Of a stretch of DNA of 64,000 bases, positions 41,691 through 53,131 are shown in pieces; the first letter of the stretch is position 1, and every line of letters starts with the position of its first letter. Origin of the DNA: Parus major (lineage: Eukaryota; Chordata; Aves; Passeriformes; Paridae); assembly GCF_001522545.3 (NCBI RefSeq), contig NC_031791.1:3805895-3869894 (forward strand), given 5' to 3'. Below the pieces are notes generated by a model. That model saw nothing but the letters and a program-made list of their open reading frames with translations, was not told the DNA's origin and ran no database searches. The position numbers and the translations under genes are program-made.

Positions 41691-44600
41691 TGTAAACACC
41701 AACTTGTTCTGCACTTCCAAGCCTGTTTGCTGCAAGCTGCTTTATAAACACTGTCAAGCGTTTAAGCCAGGCTGCGGGAGTATTTACGGAGCAGGGAGCT
41801 GTGCAGAGCAGGGATCCCCGCAGCTCCTCTGCATTTGGGCACCTGAGGGGCAGCGGGTCAGGAGGGGCTCTCCGGACAGGTGGTGTGGGAGAGTCCAGCC
41901 ATGGCCAGCACGGCCGCAGGACCCTGGGGATGGCAGTGGGTGTGAGCAGGCCCAGCGCAGCACAGCCCGAGCGAGTGCCAGCGGCTCCGGAGGGACCCTG
42001 GTGCCGCCGCTCGCTCTGCCAGGCCCGGTTTTTAATTACGTCGGCTTCACAGGAAGCACACGCCGTGTTTACACAACACTCACAGTTTGGGCACGGATCC
42101 CCGGCATGGGGACAGCAGCAGGGATGGATGTCCAGAGGGAGCAAACACAGCCCCAGCGTGCCAAGAGCCAGTGTGAAGCTGGTGCCACCACCACGCACCC
42201 CATTTCTGAGGGCTTGGGCAGCGCAGGGAAGTGCCATGGGAAACCTTGAGACCACAGCATAAACCCAGCAAGCACACACTTTATCCTCCTTGTTTCCTTG
42301 CTTTCTCACCCAAAGAGAGCCTGGGCTTGGCCACAGCTGCTGCCTCAGCTCAGAAAGGCCACTGGCATTCTAGGTGCAGCAGAGTCAGTGTCTTGGCAGG
42401 TCACACACAGGTCTCCAAATCCTCCCCATGAGCACCTGGGGGTTTGTGGTGAGCCATCTGGCTGGACTGCAGTTCTTCCCACCCTCACCACAGGACACAA
42501 GTTATGATTCTTTCTGTTACTGCAGCCATCAGTCAAGCTCAGGTTGCTACAAACAATTTCCAGTCTAAACATTAGCAGGATTTATGCCATTATCCCATCT
42601 ACAGGAAGAATTTGGGGTAACCTGAATTGCTCTGAATTCATTTATGGAGAGATCTGGCCCCTTGAATCTGAGATGGCACTAAGCCTTGTTTGCAATTCAA
42701 TCAGGATAAATTGGTCCTTGGGAGCTCCAATACAAACCAGAAAATGTAAACCATCCAGATAATTTGCCATTAGTCCTCCTACACACAAGGTGAGAAAGAC
42801 CAACATTATATCCCCAGGATATCTGAGACCTAATCCACAATAACTAAATTGCTGATATATTGCCTCTTGCTGAATGTACCAGGGATCCGAAATGTAAACA
42901 GGCTCTCCAAAGGTTTACTGAGCCTTGGAGAGAAGGACCAGATGCTGGAGGCAGGACAAACCTGGTTACAGCAGCAGTAGGAGTGAACCCTTGGGAACTG
43001 CCAGGTCACTGCCAACAGCCAGCTGGGCACCTGCTGTGAGGTGGGGAATTTGGGTTTCCAGGTCCTGGAGCTGGATAGGGAATTTGAATTTCCTCCTGGT
43101 AGTCAGCGAGGGGTGTAAATATGCACAAACTGGCTTCCTGCAGGAGGAGTCATGGTTTAGCAGGGTCTCACTCAGGTTAGTTTGGTCACTCATCTCCCAG
43201 CCCCTCACCAGGGGACAGCACCTGGGACACACCGAGGCCTCCCAGCCCCAGGGCAAGGTCTGGCTCCAGAAGGTTGTGAGTGGCAGCAGCAACCCCACGC
43301 TGCCAGCTCATTCCCCAGCCTGCCTTTGTGGAGCTTTCAACAGGCCCCTCAAACACCAGTGATGGCACTGGTTATCATTGTCCCTGTCCCAGAGGCACAC
43401 AGGGATGGTCATGGTGCTCCCTGTGCCCTACTTCCCTGCTCTGGTGACCCCACAGCAGAGCTCCTGCCAGCTCCGCCAGCCTTCCGCGGGAGGGAAGGGC
43501 TGAAGGGAGTAGGTTTGGGCCCTCATTCTCTTTGGGAAAGTCCCTCTCTTCTGCTGTGTTCCCGAGGACTGTTTTCCTGTCGGCAGGGCTAATGTTCCAG
43601 GAGCAGCACTGTGAAACCCTCCGCAGTGGAAGGTCCCACCACACTTGGCTCAGCCATCAGAGCTGCCACAGGGTGTCTCACGTACCTCTGGCAAACATCT
43701 CCGCACATGCACAGGCAGAGTCACTTTGTTCTGCTTAATCCTTGAAGCAATAAAAGACGGCTGCATTAAGTCAAATTTCCGAACCAGAAGGTCTTCATTT
43801 GATATTGGATCCCAGTGCCAAGTTCTGCAAAATCCCCAACCCATAAACTTCACTGAAAAAATAAAATAATAAAGCCCAATCTGGCAGGAGAGCTATCCAC
43901 AGCATTGTTGAGGTCTGACTTCTTCCGCTAGCTCCTGCACTGCATTCCGGATCTGTGGAGCCGTGCTGTGACCCAGGATTGGGAATACGCTGAGGGGAGG
44001 CTGCTGCTCATGGTCATCCCCCTGCCCTGGCCTGGCAGTGGGAGCTGCTCCAAGTGTCAGCAGCACCTCAGCCCCTGCAGCTCCAGCCCCGGCTCCTTGC
44101 CCACCTCGTGCAGTGCCCCTACAGTAGCTGCTCCAAGAAGCCCTGTGATCCATAGTGCCACAGGCCTCCCTCCAGGAGTGCTTGTGCTTCAGCACTGTAA
44201 AACATCAGGAAATGTTTTACAGGGGGATTCCCATGGCCCTCATGCCAGCGCAGAGGCAGCACGCTGCTCTGGAGAAGGAGGAGGAGGCAGAGCCCTGAGG
44301 CACTTGCAGGATCCATGCCTGCTGCTTCTCCACAGAACCAGAGCAGCATCTGGAATTGCACTGGAATCATCCTGGCAGGCACAGCTCTGTGCCTGGAGAT
44401 CCAACTGCAGTCAGGGGAGCAGCAAACCTGTGTCTGTTAGGTACAGCTGCGGTGGCTTTGAGCCTGCTACAAATCAGTAACTCACCAGAGCAGCACAACC
44501 AGATTTCAGACCAGGAAACAGAACAGCCCAATTCAGGGTAGCACAGACCAGGGCACTGAAAATCTGTCTCTTCCCATAAAAAGGGCTTCCTAAAGGCACA

Positions 44601-44859
44601 TTGCTAAGCAGGGACATGCTCAGCAGGTGTCCCAGGAGGTGTGGGGTGGACACACACCGTGTCAGGTATAGCCCCAGGGGTGGGGGAGCAGGAGGGTCTG
44701 ACACAAACTGGGAAGCACAGTCAGGGGTGCTGAGGCTCATCCTACAACAAGTGCACACATTCAGCTCAATACGCAATTTCCCTCTTAATTTCTGTGGAAA
44801 TGCATGCAAACAAGGGCTTATACTTCCTTCCACCACAGACCCTGCCTGCTTTGTAAACA
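41691..44859. promoter_or_regulatory. Cluster of forkhead consensus sites upstream of RSPO1
   Basis: The exact 8-mer TGTAAACA (either strand) occurs at 41691-41698, 42066-42073, 42893-42900 and 44852-44859, with a TGTAAACC at 42744. Base composition would give only one or two in the whole window. The sites lie 2-5.5 kb upstream of the RSPO1 ATG. Function is inference. Confidence 0.3.
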
Positions 44860-46674
44860 CAAGTTTCCAGGCTCACAGGGGCCCAATGAGCCATGATGTG
44901 TTGTGCTGAGCTGCAAAGGCAGAGCCAAAGTCCAAAGCCCAGGGCAGAGCAGCACCTGGGGCTTTCTGCTTGGCCATGGGCACAGGAACCATCTGCCAAG
45001 CAGAGCTTCCTGAAGGGATTCCCGGTGCTCTGGCTTTCCCAGACATCTCTGCCAGGGAAACCTGAGCCCTGAAGAGCCAGGAGTAGCACCAACTCCAGCA
45101 GCAGAGGAAAACAAACTGGGAAAAATAACCCACAGCCTCAGCTCTGGGCGTGTGGCAGGACAGAGCAAGAGGGAGCGAGCAGGCAGCCAGGGTTGCCTGC
45201 CAGACCAGTTGCTGCTGCCAGCCTGGAATGAGCCCATCCAAACTCTGCCCTTTTGTGGGATGACAGCCCCCTGCACCACCACAACATGGGGAGCAAGTTC
45301 TGAGCTCTGCAAGCCTGGCAGTGCTCAGGTGGTTTGCAATGAAGGACATCCCACAGCCAACCCACGCTGCCCCGCTGCCCATGAGCATGTGAGGTGCAGT
45401 CCCAGAGGATCTTCCTGGAGGCAGGCTGGTGGTGGGTATGACAGGAAACCTGTCGGTATTTCCCAGGTTTTAGGCAAAGACAGGCACTTCCATCCTTGTC
45501 AAGATGACAGGTCACCCTCACACTGCACAGGGGAAGGGTCCCTGCTGCCAGTGCCACCTGTCTCAGCTGCATGGTCCTGTCTGTCCCACTCCAGAGCTGT
45601 TCCCATAGGTCAGGAGGTTTGACCTGGCCCTCAGCTCTGTTGCTCATCACAGCTCCAGCCTCACAGTCCAGGAAGAGCTATGCCAGCTCACATCTAGTTT
45701 GGCTGATAGAAATGTGGGGTTTATGCTTGCTCAGCACAGCTGGCTGGTTTTGGCTGTGCTCAGGGGCTCACTGGCCCTTTATCTCCAGAGCACCCCAGCT
45801 CCTCCCTGCCGCATCCCTCAGGGTGGTGCTGCTGCTCTGGCAGCGGCCAAGCAGGGGCCAGGGAGCTGATCCAGCTGAAATGAGCCTTTTTTCCAGGGTG
45901 GTTTCCAGGCATGTTGCAGCATTGGCATTCCCAGGCCCACAGTGCTGCTGCCATGCTCCCACCCAGCCTCCACAGTCCTGGCCCCACAGCAGGGTGGGTG
46001 GATGGAGTCAGGAGTTCACCTGCTCCAGGGTCTTCAGTGGACTTCAGACAAAATCACTCCAAACAGAGAACCCTCTGGGCAGATGTTTCACTGCAAGTGC
46101 CCAGCCCCTACAGGATTTCAGCACAGACCTGGCTGCCGCAAACAGCATTGTAAGCACTGCCCCCAAGTTCACAGACCTTCATGTGACAGGATTTTTTTGC
46201 GTGGGGACCCACTGACCCCTGTGCAGCAGAGTGGAGGCTCCATGCTTGCCTTGTCATGCAGAATTTTCTTCTGCCACTATTACCCTATTTTAATGTCTTT
46301 TACCGTAAGGTGCCTCTTTAAACCCAAACTGCATCAACTGAGCACCCCACCTCTCTACCATTCAAGGGAACACACATGCCTGAGCCTGTAAAATACTGCA
46401 GCAGCCCAGGGGTGACCAAGCCCCAGTCACCCCCACCCCCATCTCACAGCACCTGGCTCCATCAGCACAGAGGACTGAGGCTGAAGCCACCTTGACCCAT
46501 GCCCTGGCTGTGGGAGCCCTCGCTGACCCATGGCAGCCAGCACTGGATCCACTAGCAGCACTTCCCCTGCTCATCAGCACCAGCTGCTCACACCACGGCT
46601 AATTATTGCCATAATCCCTATTCACTATTTCTCCACCGATCATCCATTCAAAACTCCACAGAGCCCGTACTTAC

Positions 46675-46751
46675 CCCGCGCTCTCCCAGAGCCTGCTGTG
46701 CCCCCATGGGTGCGTGGCAGGAGGCTTGGCTTAGGTGCAGCCACAGCAGTA
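46675..46751 (-). other. Candidate non-coding RSPO1 5' exon
   Basis: On the minus strand, the acceptor-like TTTGCTGCTGTCTCAG ends at 46752. The 77-nt block that follows ends at a strong donor, CGCGGG|GTAAGTAC. It carries no protein-like frame. Mammalian RSPO1 has remote 5' UTR exons, so this is a reasonable candidate, but splice motifs alone are weak evidence. Confidence 0.25.
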
Positions 46752-49183
46752 CTGAGACAGCAGCAAATTAACTGTCCCGTCCTCCCATTGCCCCATGTCC
46801 CTGGATCAGTGGGAGGGCAGCAGGGCACAGCCACCCACTGCAGGTCCAGAATCAGTTACAAGCTCCAGCAAGCCCATCAATATCCTGACCGGCTCCCCAT
46901 GTCCCCTTCCCCACAACGGGAAGGGGACACGGTGGCAGGGGACACACGCAGCAGCCCAGCTTCCCTGCAAGCCCCACGAACCTTGGGGAGAGGGGGGAGA
47001 AAGGGGATCCCACAGATCGTGCTGTGATTTCGCACGGCTCTCATTGTCTGAACTCATTATCCACGTTGCACAAGGCAAACCCACAGTCAGATGCTGACAC
47101 GGCTCGCGTTCTTCATTAGCAGCCCACATTGCAAAAGCTCCATCGACACAAACATGCATGCTGAAGCCCTTACCTTCAACTTGTCACTCTCTCATCACTG
47201 CAGAAAAGACTCTACTGGGTGCTCAGATTTAAAATACTATAAGAACAACTACAAAATTCCTCAGTTCCTCCAGAGAAAGTTACACACACGTTTCTGTCAA
47301 AAAAAATGAAAAATATATTCATGGCGAGTTCATGGCGAAGTCTGGTGCGTTTGGATATTTTGGTCACTTGTTTTTTAAAGCAGGTTTCTAACAGGGTCCC
47401 AGGTTTTGCACAGAGAAACAAACCCTTCTGCGATGTGCAGGATCTCAGCTCATAAAGATCGCTCAGGCTAGTTCCTACTCCATCAGCCCACGCTGCTCCC
47501 TGCGTATGCAAAGCAGAAAGTATGTGATCATATCAGAGCAATTTGCACATTAATAAATCCTGGTCTCAATCCGTAGACTCCGTCCCCATCCACCGGGTAG
47601 GGGCTTTTTATTATTATTATTACCAGAGTATCCAGCTTTGTAAAGGCATCCAGTGCAAACTCCTGCATGAGGGAATTCCACCCCACTAGTACCACCTCCT
47701 AAGACAATATCCAGCCAAAATATTGTGACTGTTGCAAAACCCGGACTGGAGCTCCACAAAGGACCTTCCAGCCTCACATCCAGAGCCAACAGGGTCTCAG
47801 TAAATTACTGCAGAGTGACACACCATCGAGTTGTCTTTGTAGTCTTTTTTATTTATGACAGTTAATTCTGAGTTATTACTAACATTTTAGTGGTAAGTGG
47901 CATATGAAGTCATCAGCTGTCACAACTGCATCTGTTAATAAACATGTCAGATATTAAAAGCAGCTTATTATCCTCTGGAGGGGGGAAAGCATGAAGGCAA
48001 GGAGCTCAGAGCCTGGTTGTTTTTCCATTGCTGGCTGTGCAGCAGGAAGAAACCATCCTGCTCAGGAGAACAGCGTGGCTGCAGTGGGGCTGCCTGGGAC
48101 ACCTGCCCTGCAGCACATGTGAGCAGCCTGGGAGCTCTCCTCCTTGCTCTGCCAGCTCTCTTTCCCTCCTCCACCTGCACTCCAGGATGGACACGTGGAG
48201 ACCCCACTTGGTGCAGGTGAGCAGGGAACACCTTCCTGAGCCCCACCATGCCTGGTGGGATGAGCAGATCAGGTGTTCCTGGGAGCCAGGCTGGACCCTG
48301 GCCCAGTGTTCCTGTACAAGCCACACACAGCAGTTGGTGGCCACCAGCCCCCTGAGGGCCAGCAGTGCTGGCGCCCAGCCATGACTGACCCTCATCCCTG
48401 GTTCTCACAGGGCTGATGTGATGCTCAAGACCGTGGGGCTCTGCTCAGAGCCCTGGTGCCCTGGCCAGTTGTCCCGGGGTCGTGTGACAACCTGCCAGGC
48501 AGCCCCTTGGCATGACATGCCTGCAGACTCCTGGGGGACATTCCCCAAGCTAGCAGGGCTCTGAGCTGAAGCCAGAGGGCCCAGGCTCTTTCAAATGATG
48601 TGAGTAGCTCTGTGGTGGCTCCTGAATCCCTCCTGGATCCCCTGCTGGGCAGTTCCCCTTCAACACTGCTGCCCATGAGCTCCCATTGAAGGGAGGTCCC
48701 TGAGTATCCCTGACAGCTGCTGGCATGAGTCTGGCCGTGCTCACTAGGACTTGGTATGGACCCAACAGCCCTGAGGAAGAGGAGGGCAAGGGTATGGATA
48801 CAGAACATGGCATCAAGATCCCCCCCAGACACAGAGATTCGGAGAGCCTCATGAATTCTTCACACACCATCATCGTCTCGGCCGTACACAGCACTTGTGT
48901 GTGGGCAGCTGTGAACACAGAGGTGCAAAATAGCCCAAACACAGGCAAAAGGGAAAACTCACCCTTTCTGCAGCTTTTCCTTTGTGCTGTGTGTGTTAGT
49001 GCTCGTATACATGGAAGTTTTATTCATCCTGAATTTTCCTTGGCACCTTGCTAAATGTCCCTTGTTTTCTATTTAAAAATGATGTCACTGAGATCTTTGC
49101 TGTCTCACAGGAGTGTTGGGAATGTGTGCTGCTTGTTGGCAGATGCTGAGCAGTCACTGCTGCAAGTGTCCATATCAAAGACC

Positions 49184-49236
49184 TTCTTCTATTTCTATTT
49201 CTTTTTCTATTTTCTATTTCTACTTTTCTATTCTAG
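49184..49236. repeat. Degenerate (TTTCTA)n pyrimidine microsatellite
   Basis: About 50 bases of TTTCTATTTCTATTT-type sequence, almost pure pyrimidine plus A on the plus strand. Confidence 0.8.
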
Positions 49237-52200
49237 GAAATTCTCAACTACCACCAAATGTCAGGGACAACATTACTCCAATGACTGCATGAGTAAAAAA
49301 TCTGATGTACCCAAGATTTGTATTCCATGCACACCGAACAGCCAAACTTCCTTTCTGATACTGGAGTGGTGCAGCCTCAGCTGACAGCTGTAGATCAAGT
49401 TTCTAACTGAGCAATAAACCCCAAAATCAGAGCTCTGTACTGGCAATGCTGGCAGACCCAGGTGCAGCAACAGGGCTACTGGCACAGCAGTAATTAGTCA
49501 ACAGAGCAGAGGGACATGCTCACAGCTCCCTGGTGCCAGAGGTGTCATTGCAGAGGATGGTAAATCACACTAAAACCTACCTTAACACCCTGAACAATAA
49601 ATCCAGCACCAAGTCCTACATTTCTTCCCCCTGTGACAGGAGCCCATTTACAGGCTTGGTTTTCTTTAGCTAATGGCTGTTTAGCATGACAGATCCTAAA
49701 TTAATCCCAAACAGGTTGTTTCTCTCTTCTTGTACAAAAGAGGAAATCTCTGTTTTAGCAGGATAAGATGCCAAGCCGCTCCGGGTTGAAAGCAGAGGGT
49801 TCCTTGACACCCACAGCAGGTTCCCTGGGCTCCTCTGGCTGGAACATGGGCACAGTGGCTCTGCACAAAGCTGAGGGGAGAACCCCACTCTGCTTCTGTA
49901 CAGGAAGTGCCAATTCCTGCACATCCCCTAGCCCACCCTTAAAGTATGTGGTCCTCCTCTACAATAAAACCCAGCAATATTTTGGTCCAATCTCATCCCT
50001 CTGTAGTTCCTGCTTTGCAAAACTCTCTGCCTCTCTCAAAAAGGTGAAAAGAGGTCTCCCTGGAAAGCTGACCCTGCCCAGGGACTGCAGGGACAACCAG
50101 GAGCCCTGTCCCTTGCCCCTGGTGCAACTGAGGACAGGGACTGTGGATGTAGCCAGGTCTGCACCAAGCAGATCCAGCACTGAGCACCACAGCTTCTTTC
50201 AGACCCACATTAACCCTACCAGTGCCTACAAATTCCCAGCTGGCACAGAAGGTGCATTACTCATCCCTAGTGCCTCATCAGCCTTTGATAATATCTCAGC
50301 ATAAGCAAAAAGCAGAAAAAACAATCACAGAGAAAGCAGAAGGAAAGCGAGTATGTCCTGAAGTGTCTGTGACACTCCCAGACTGGACACGAGGTCTTTT
50401 CTGGTCTGCTGCTCTGAGGGTTCTCTGCTGCAGTATGACAGATAGCCCAGGAATTGTTTGTAATAACAGCTAAGCATCAGCAGCTCGAGTCTCAGGAGCA
50501 CAGTTCTGCCAGTGCCTGACACTTGCTCTGGCTGAGCTCCTGGCAGGGCTGCACAGCCTGCGCTGGGGGTCAGGCACGGGGGCACCAGGATCTCGCTTTC
50601 TATGGGAGATGTGAGAGCCAGAGGATGTGGAGCTGACTTCCTGATAGGATCACTCAGGCATGCCTCTGCTTCCCAAGCAAGCCCGGGCTTCCATCCAGTC
50701 CGTGCTGCTCATGGGCAGCACTCAGAGGCAGTGGCACTGGCAGCCTGGCCCAGGCTGGAAGCGTCTCCATCTGGGATTGTCCCCAGATCGTCATCCCAGC
50801 TGGATGCTGAGAGCCACAAGCTACAGAGCCACGCAAATTCCTTCAGTGTAAAAGTATCTGTAGGTGACAGGAGAGTGAGACCCTGTCATCCCAGAGGTGG
50901 GGCTGAGATGCCTCATCCTGCCCCAGATGTGCACCCCTATGCCCTGAGGGCCAGCAGGACTGGCCTGCTCTAGGGCAGGGGGTAGCTTCTGTGTGCCCCA
51001 CAGCTGCCTGGCTATCCAGACCCTTTTCCTGGGCCTGACATGTCTTCTGGCTCCTCATCCGTGCAGTCTGGACATTTCCCCTCTCCCTGAGGAGCAATAT
51101 TATGTGCGTGTTGGGAAACGCTCCTTTCCCATTCGCTCCGAAGGCCCTTTCCCCTGTTGTTTGAGGAATGCTGTTTGAATTAGCCACATGGATTGCAAAC
51201 AGACCCCGTTGTTTTCCTTTCCCAATGCAGGGAGGCTTCTGTTCTCTCTGGCCTGCTGGATTAACCAGGGGCCTTACACACTGACCTCTCTGCAGCTCAG
51301 GGAAGCTAATTTAATCCCAATATTGTTACAGATCACAGCAGGACGGATGTCACAGATTCCTTGAGGCAAACCAGCATGGAGTGCTGGCAGAGACAGCAGC
51401 ATGCTGTGTTTGTAGAGGCAGGAGCTGCTGCAATTTTTCTGTAAAATTCCCTCTACAAAAACTTGTACAGCTAGGGAAGATAGCAGCACTGGGGAACAAG
51501 GGGATACCCTGAGCTCAGAGATCCAACTGAGGAGATGCTCTGCCTGCCTCCACAGTGCCCCTGGCACTGAATCCTGGCAGAGGAGAAGGAGATGCAGACT
51601 CGCATCTCCTCGCTATTTCTTTCTCATTACTATTCTTTTTCCCTTGGTACCTGCTCCTAAAAGTAGTCTGTGATGTGGTGCTGACCCTGGAAAAGGCATC
51701 AGCACCCTCACAGCAGGGCAATCTATATCCATCTCACTTGTGTTTTCAGGGGAAGATCTGTCTTCTCATCTTGCATGCAGTGGCACAGCTCTGCCTCACC
51801 TGGCCCCATGGCCCCACCTGAAACCATCGCTCTCCCCAGCACAGCCCGGGAGGGTGTCCAGCCCCCAGGCAGGGCAGAGGGGTGCAGGAGCCACCGGAAT
51901 TTGGGGGGAAGCCCTGCCTCAACCAGCATTGCTTGGGGGGCTTTGATGTTTGGGAAAAATAAATTACTTTGGGATGCTATAAAAGAGAAGTTTGAATAAT
52001 GACACATCACAGGGCTGGGACTTCCAGCATTTCTTGTAAGCTCCATCCAGAGCTGGAAGTGGAAGAGGCCACTGGCACAGCCAAGAAGACATGAAACCAA
52101 GAGCCTCTGCAGCAGGAGTGGCTTTGTGAGCAGCTTGTCCCTCTCCAGGCATCTGCTCCCTCCCTCCTGCCTCTGCTGCTGGTGCTGCAGATGTCCCTCA

Positions 52201-53110
52201 GGACCACGGGACAGAGTCTGAGGAGCACGGATGGGGCACCCAAGAGAGCCACAGCCCTGTGAGCCAGTCCTGGGAGACTGGGACAGGGATGGGAGCTGGG
52301 CATGCAGCCCCTGCTCAAACCCATCCTTCTCTCAGCCATGATCAGCTCTTGGGAACATTCCTGCTGGATGACATTTCCCAAGGCATAGAGAAAAAAAAAA
52401 AAAAAAGCACTTTTTTCCCAATATAAATTCTTGCAACACTAAAAACCCCACACAATAGTTGTAAGCCCTGGAACGGCTGGGGGTAAAAAAGTTACAGTTC
52501 AACATGGAAATAGCACTGCCATCTCCAACTGGTGAGTCCCAGATGTGGGACATCATGTGTGACAAAACCCCACAGGCAGGACATGCAGGAAGCCTGTAAT
52601 TGTTGTGAGCTCACATCACTTTGTGGGGACAGACTGGAAACCTTGGGAGTCCCATGGGTCACCTGCCACAGTGAGAGCAGAGCCCTGCATCCTGGGCTGG
52701 CACTGGCAGTGACACAGAGCTCTTTGCTGGCCCAGCTGTGCCCATGCAGAACAGGCTGCAGCAGAAGGGACCTGTGGCAGTTTTGGGACCCTGGGGTGAT
52801 TTTGGGATGCTGGGGTAGTTTGGAAATGCTCCAGGCATGGGCTGGAGGTTCCTGCTTACCCACAGAATAGATGCTGGTGCTCTGGGTTGTACTGACACAG
52901 CACCAATGGATGGGAAGTGCCTGTCTGTGTGTCCTCACTAACAGCGGGTGTGTGTCCCCTGGGCAGGGACCCATTCAGGTTGGCCCAGGAGCATCACTGC
53001 ACTGAAAGCAGCTGAACAGCCCAGCAGCAAACACAAGGAGGGGAATCTTGTGCAGTCAAAGCAGCAGCGATGTGCTCGCTCTGCTGTATCCTGAGCCACT
53101 TGCAGAATAC

Positions 53111-53131
53111 CTGTAATTACTTTAATTACAG
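53111..53131. promoter_or_regulatory. Homeodomain-type palindrome, TAATTA on both arms
   Basis: CTGTAATTA, a 3-bp CTT spacer, then TAATTACAG: a perfect 9-bp inverted repeat with a homeodomain core in each arm. A further TAATTAATT lies at about 53283. Function is unknown. Confidence 0.3.

Larger units (their letters stand above)
39828..46674. other. Probable RSPO1 upstream intron, proximal part
   Basis: Apart from the minisatellite I see no coding block with protein-like conservation. AT-rich, homeobox/forkhead-like patches occur at 41670-41780 and 42040-42080. If remote RSPO1 exons exist, this is intronic. Confidence 0.4.

Noticed and set aside
41680..42309. 209-residue minus-strand frame with a cysteine-rich segment (CPNCECCVNTACASC)
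   Set aside because: The cysteine spacing does not match R-spondin furin repeats or another family I know. There is no splice or start support.
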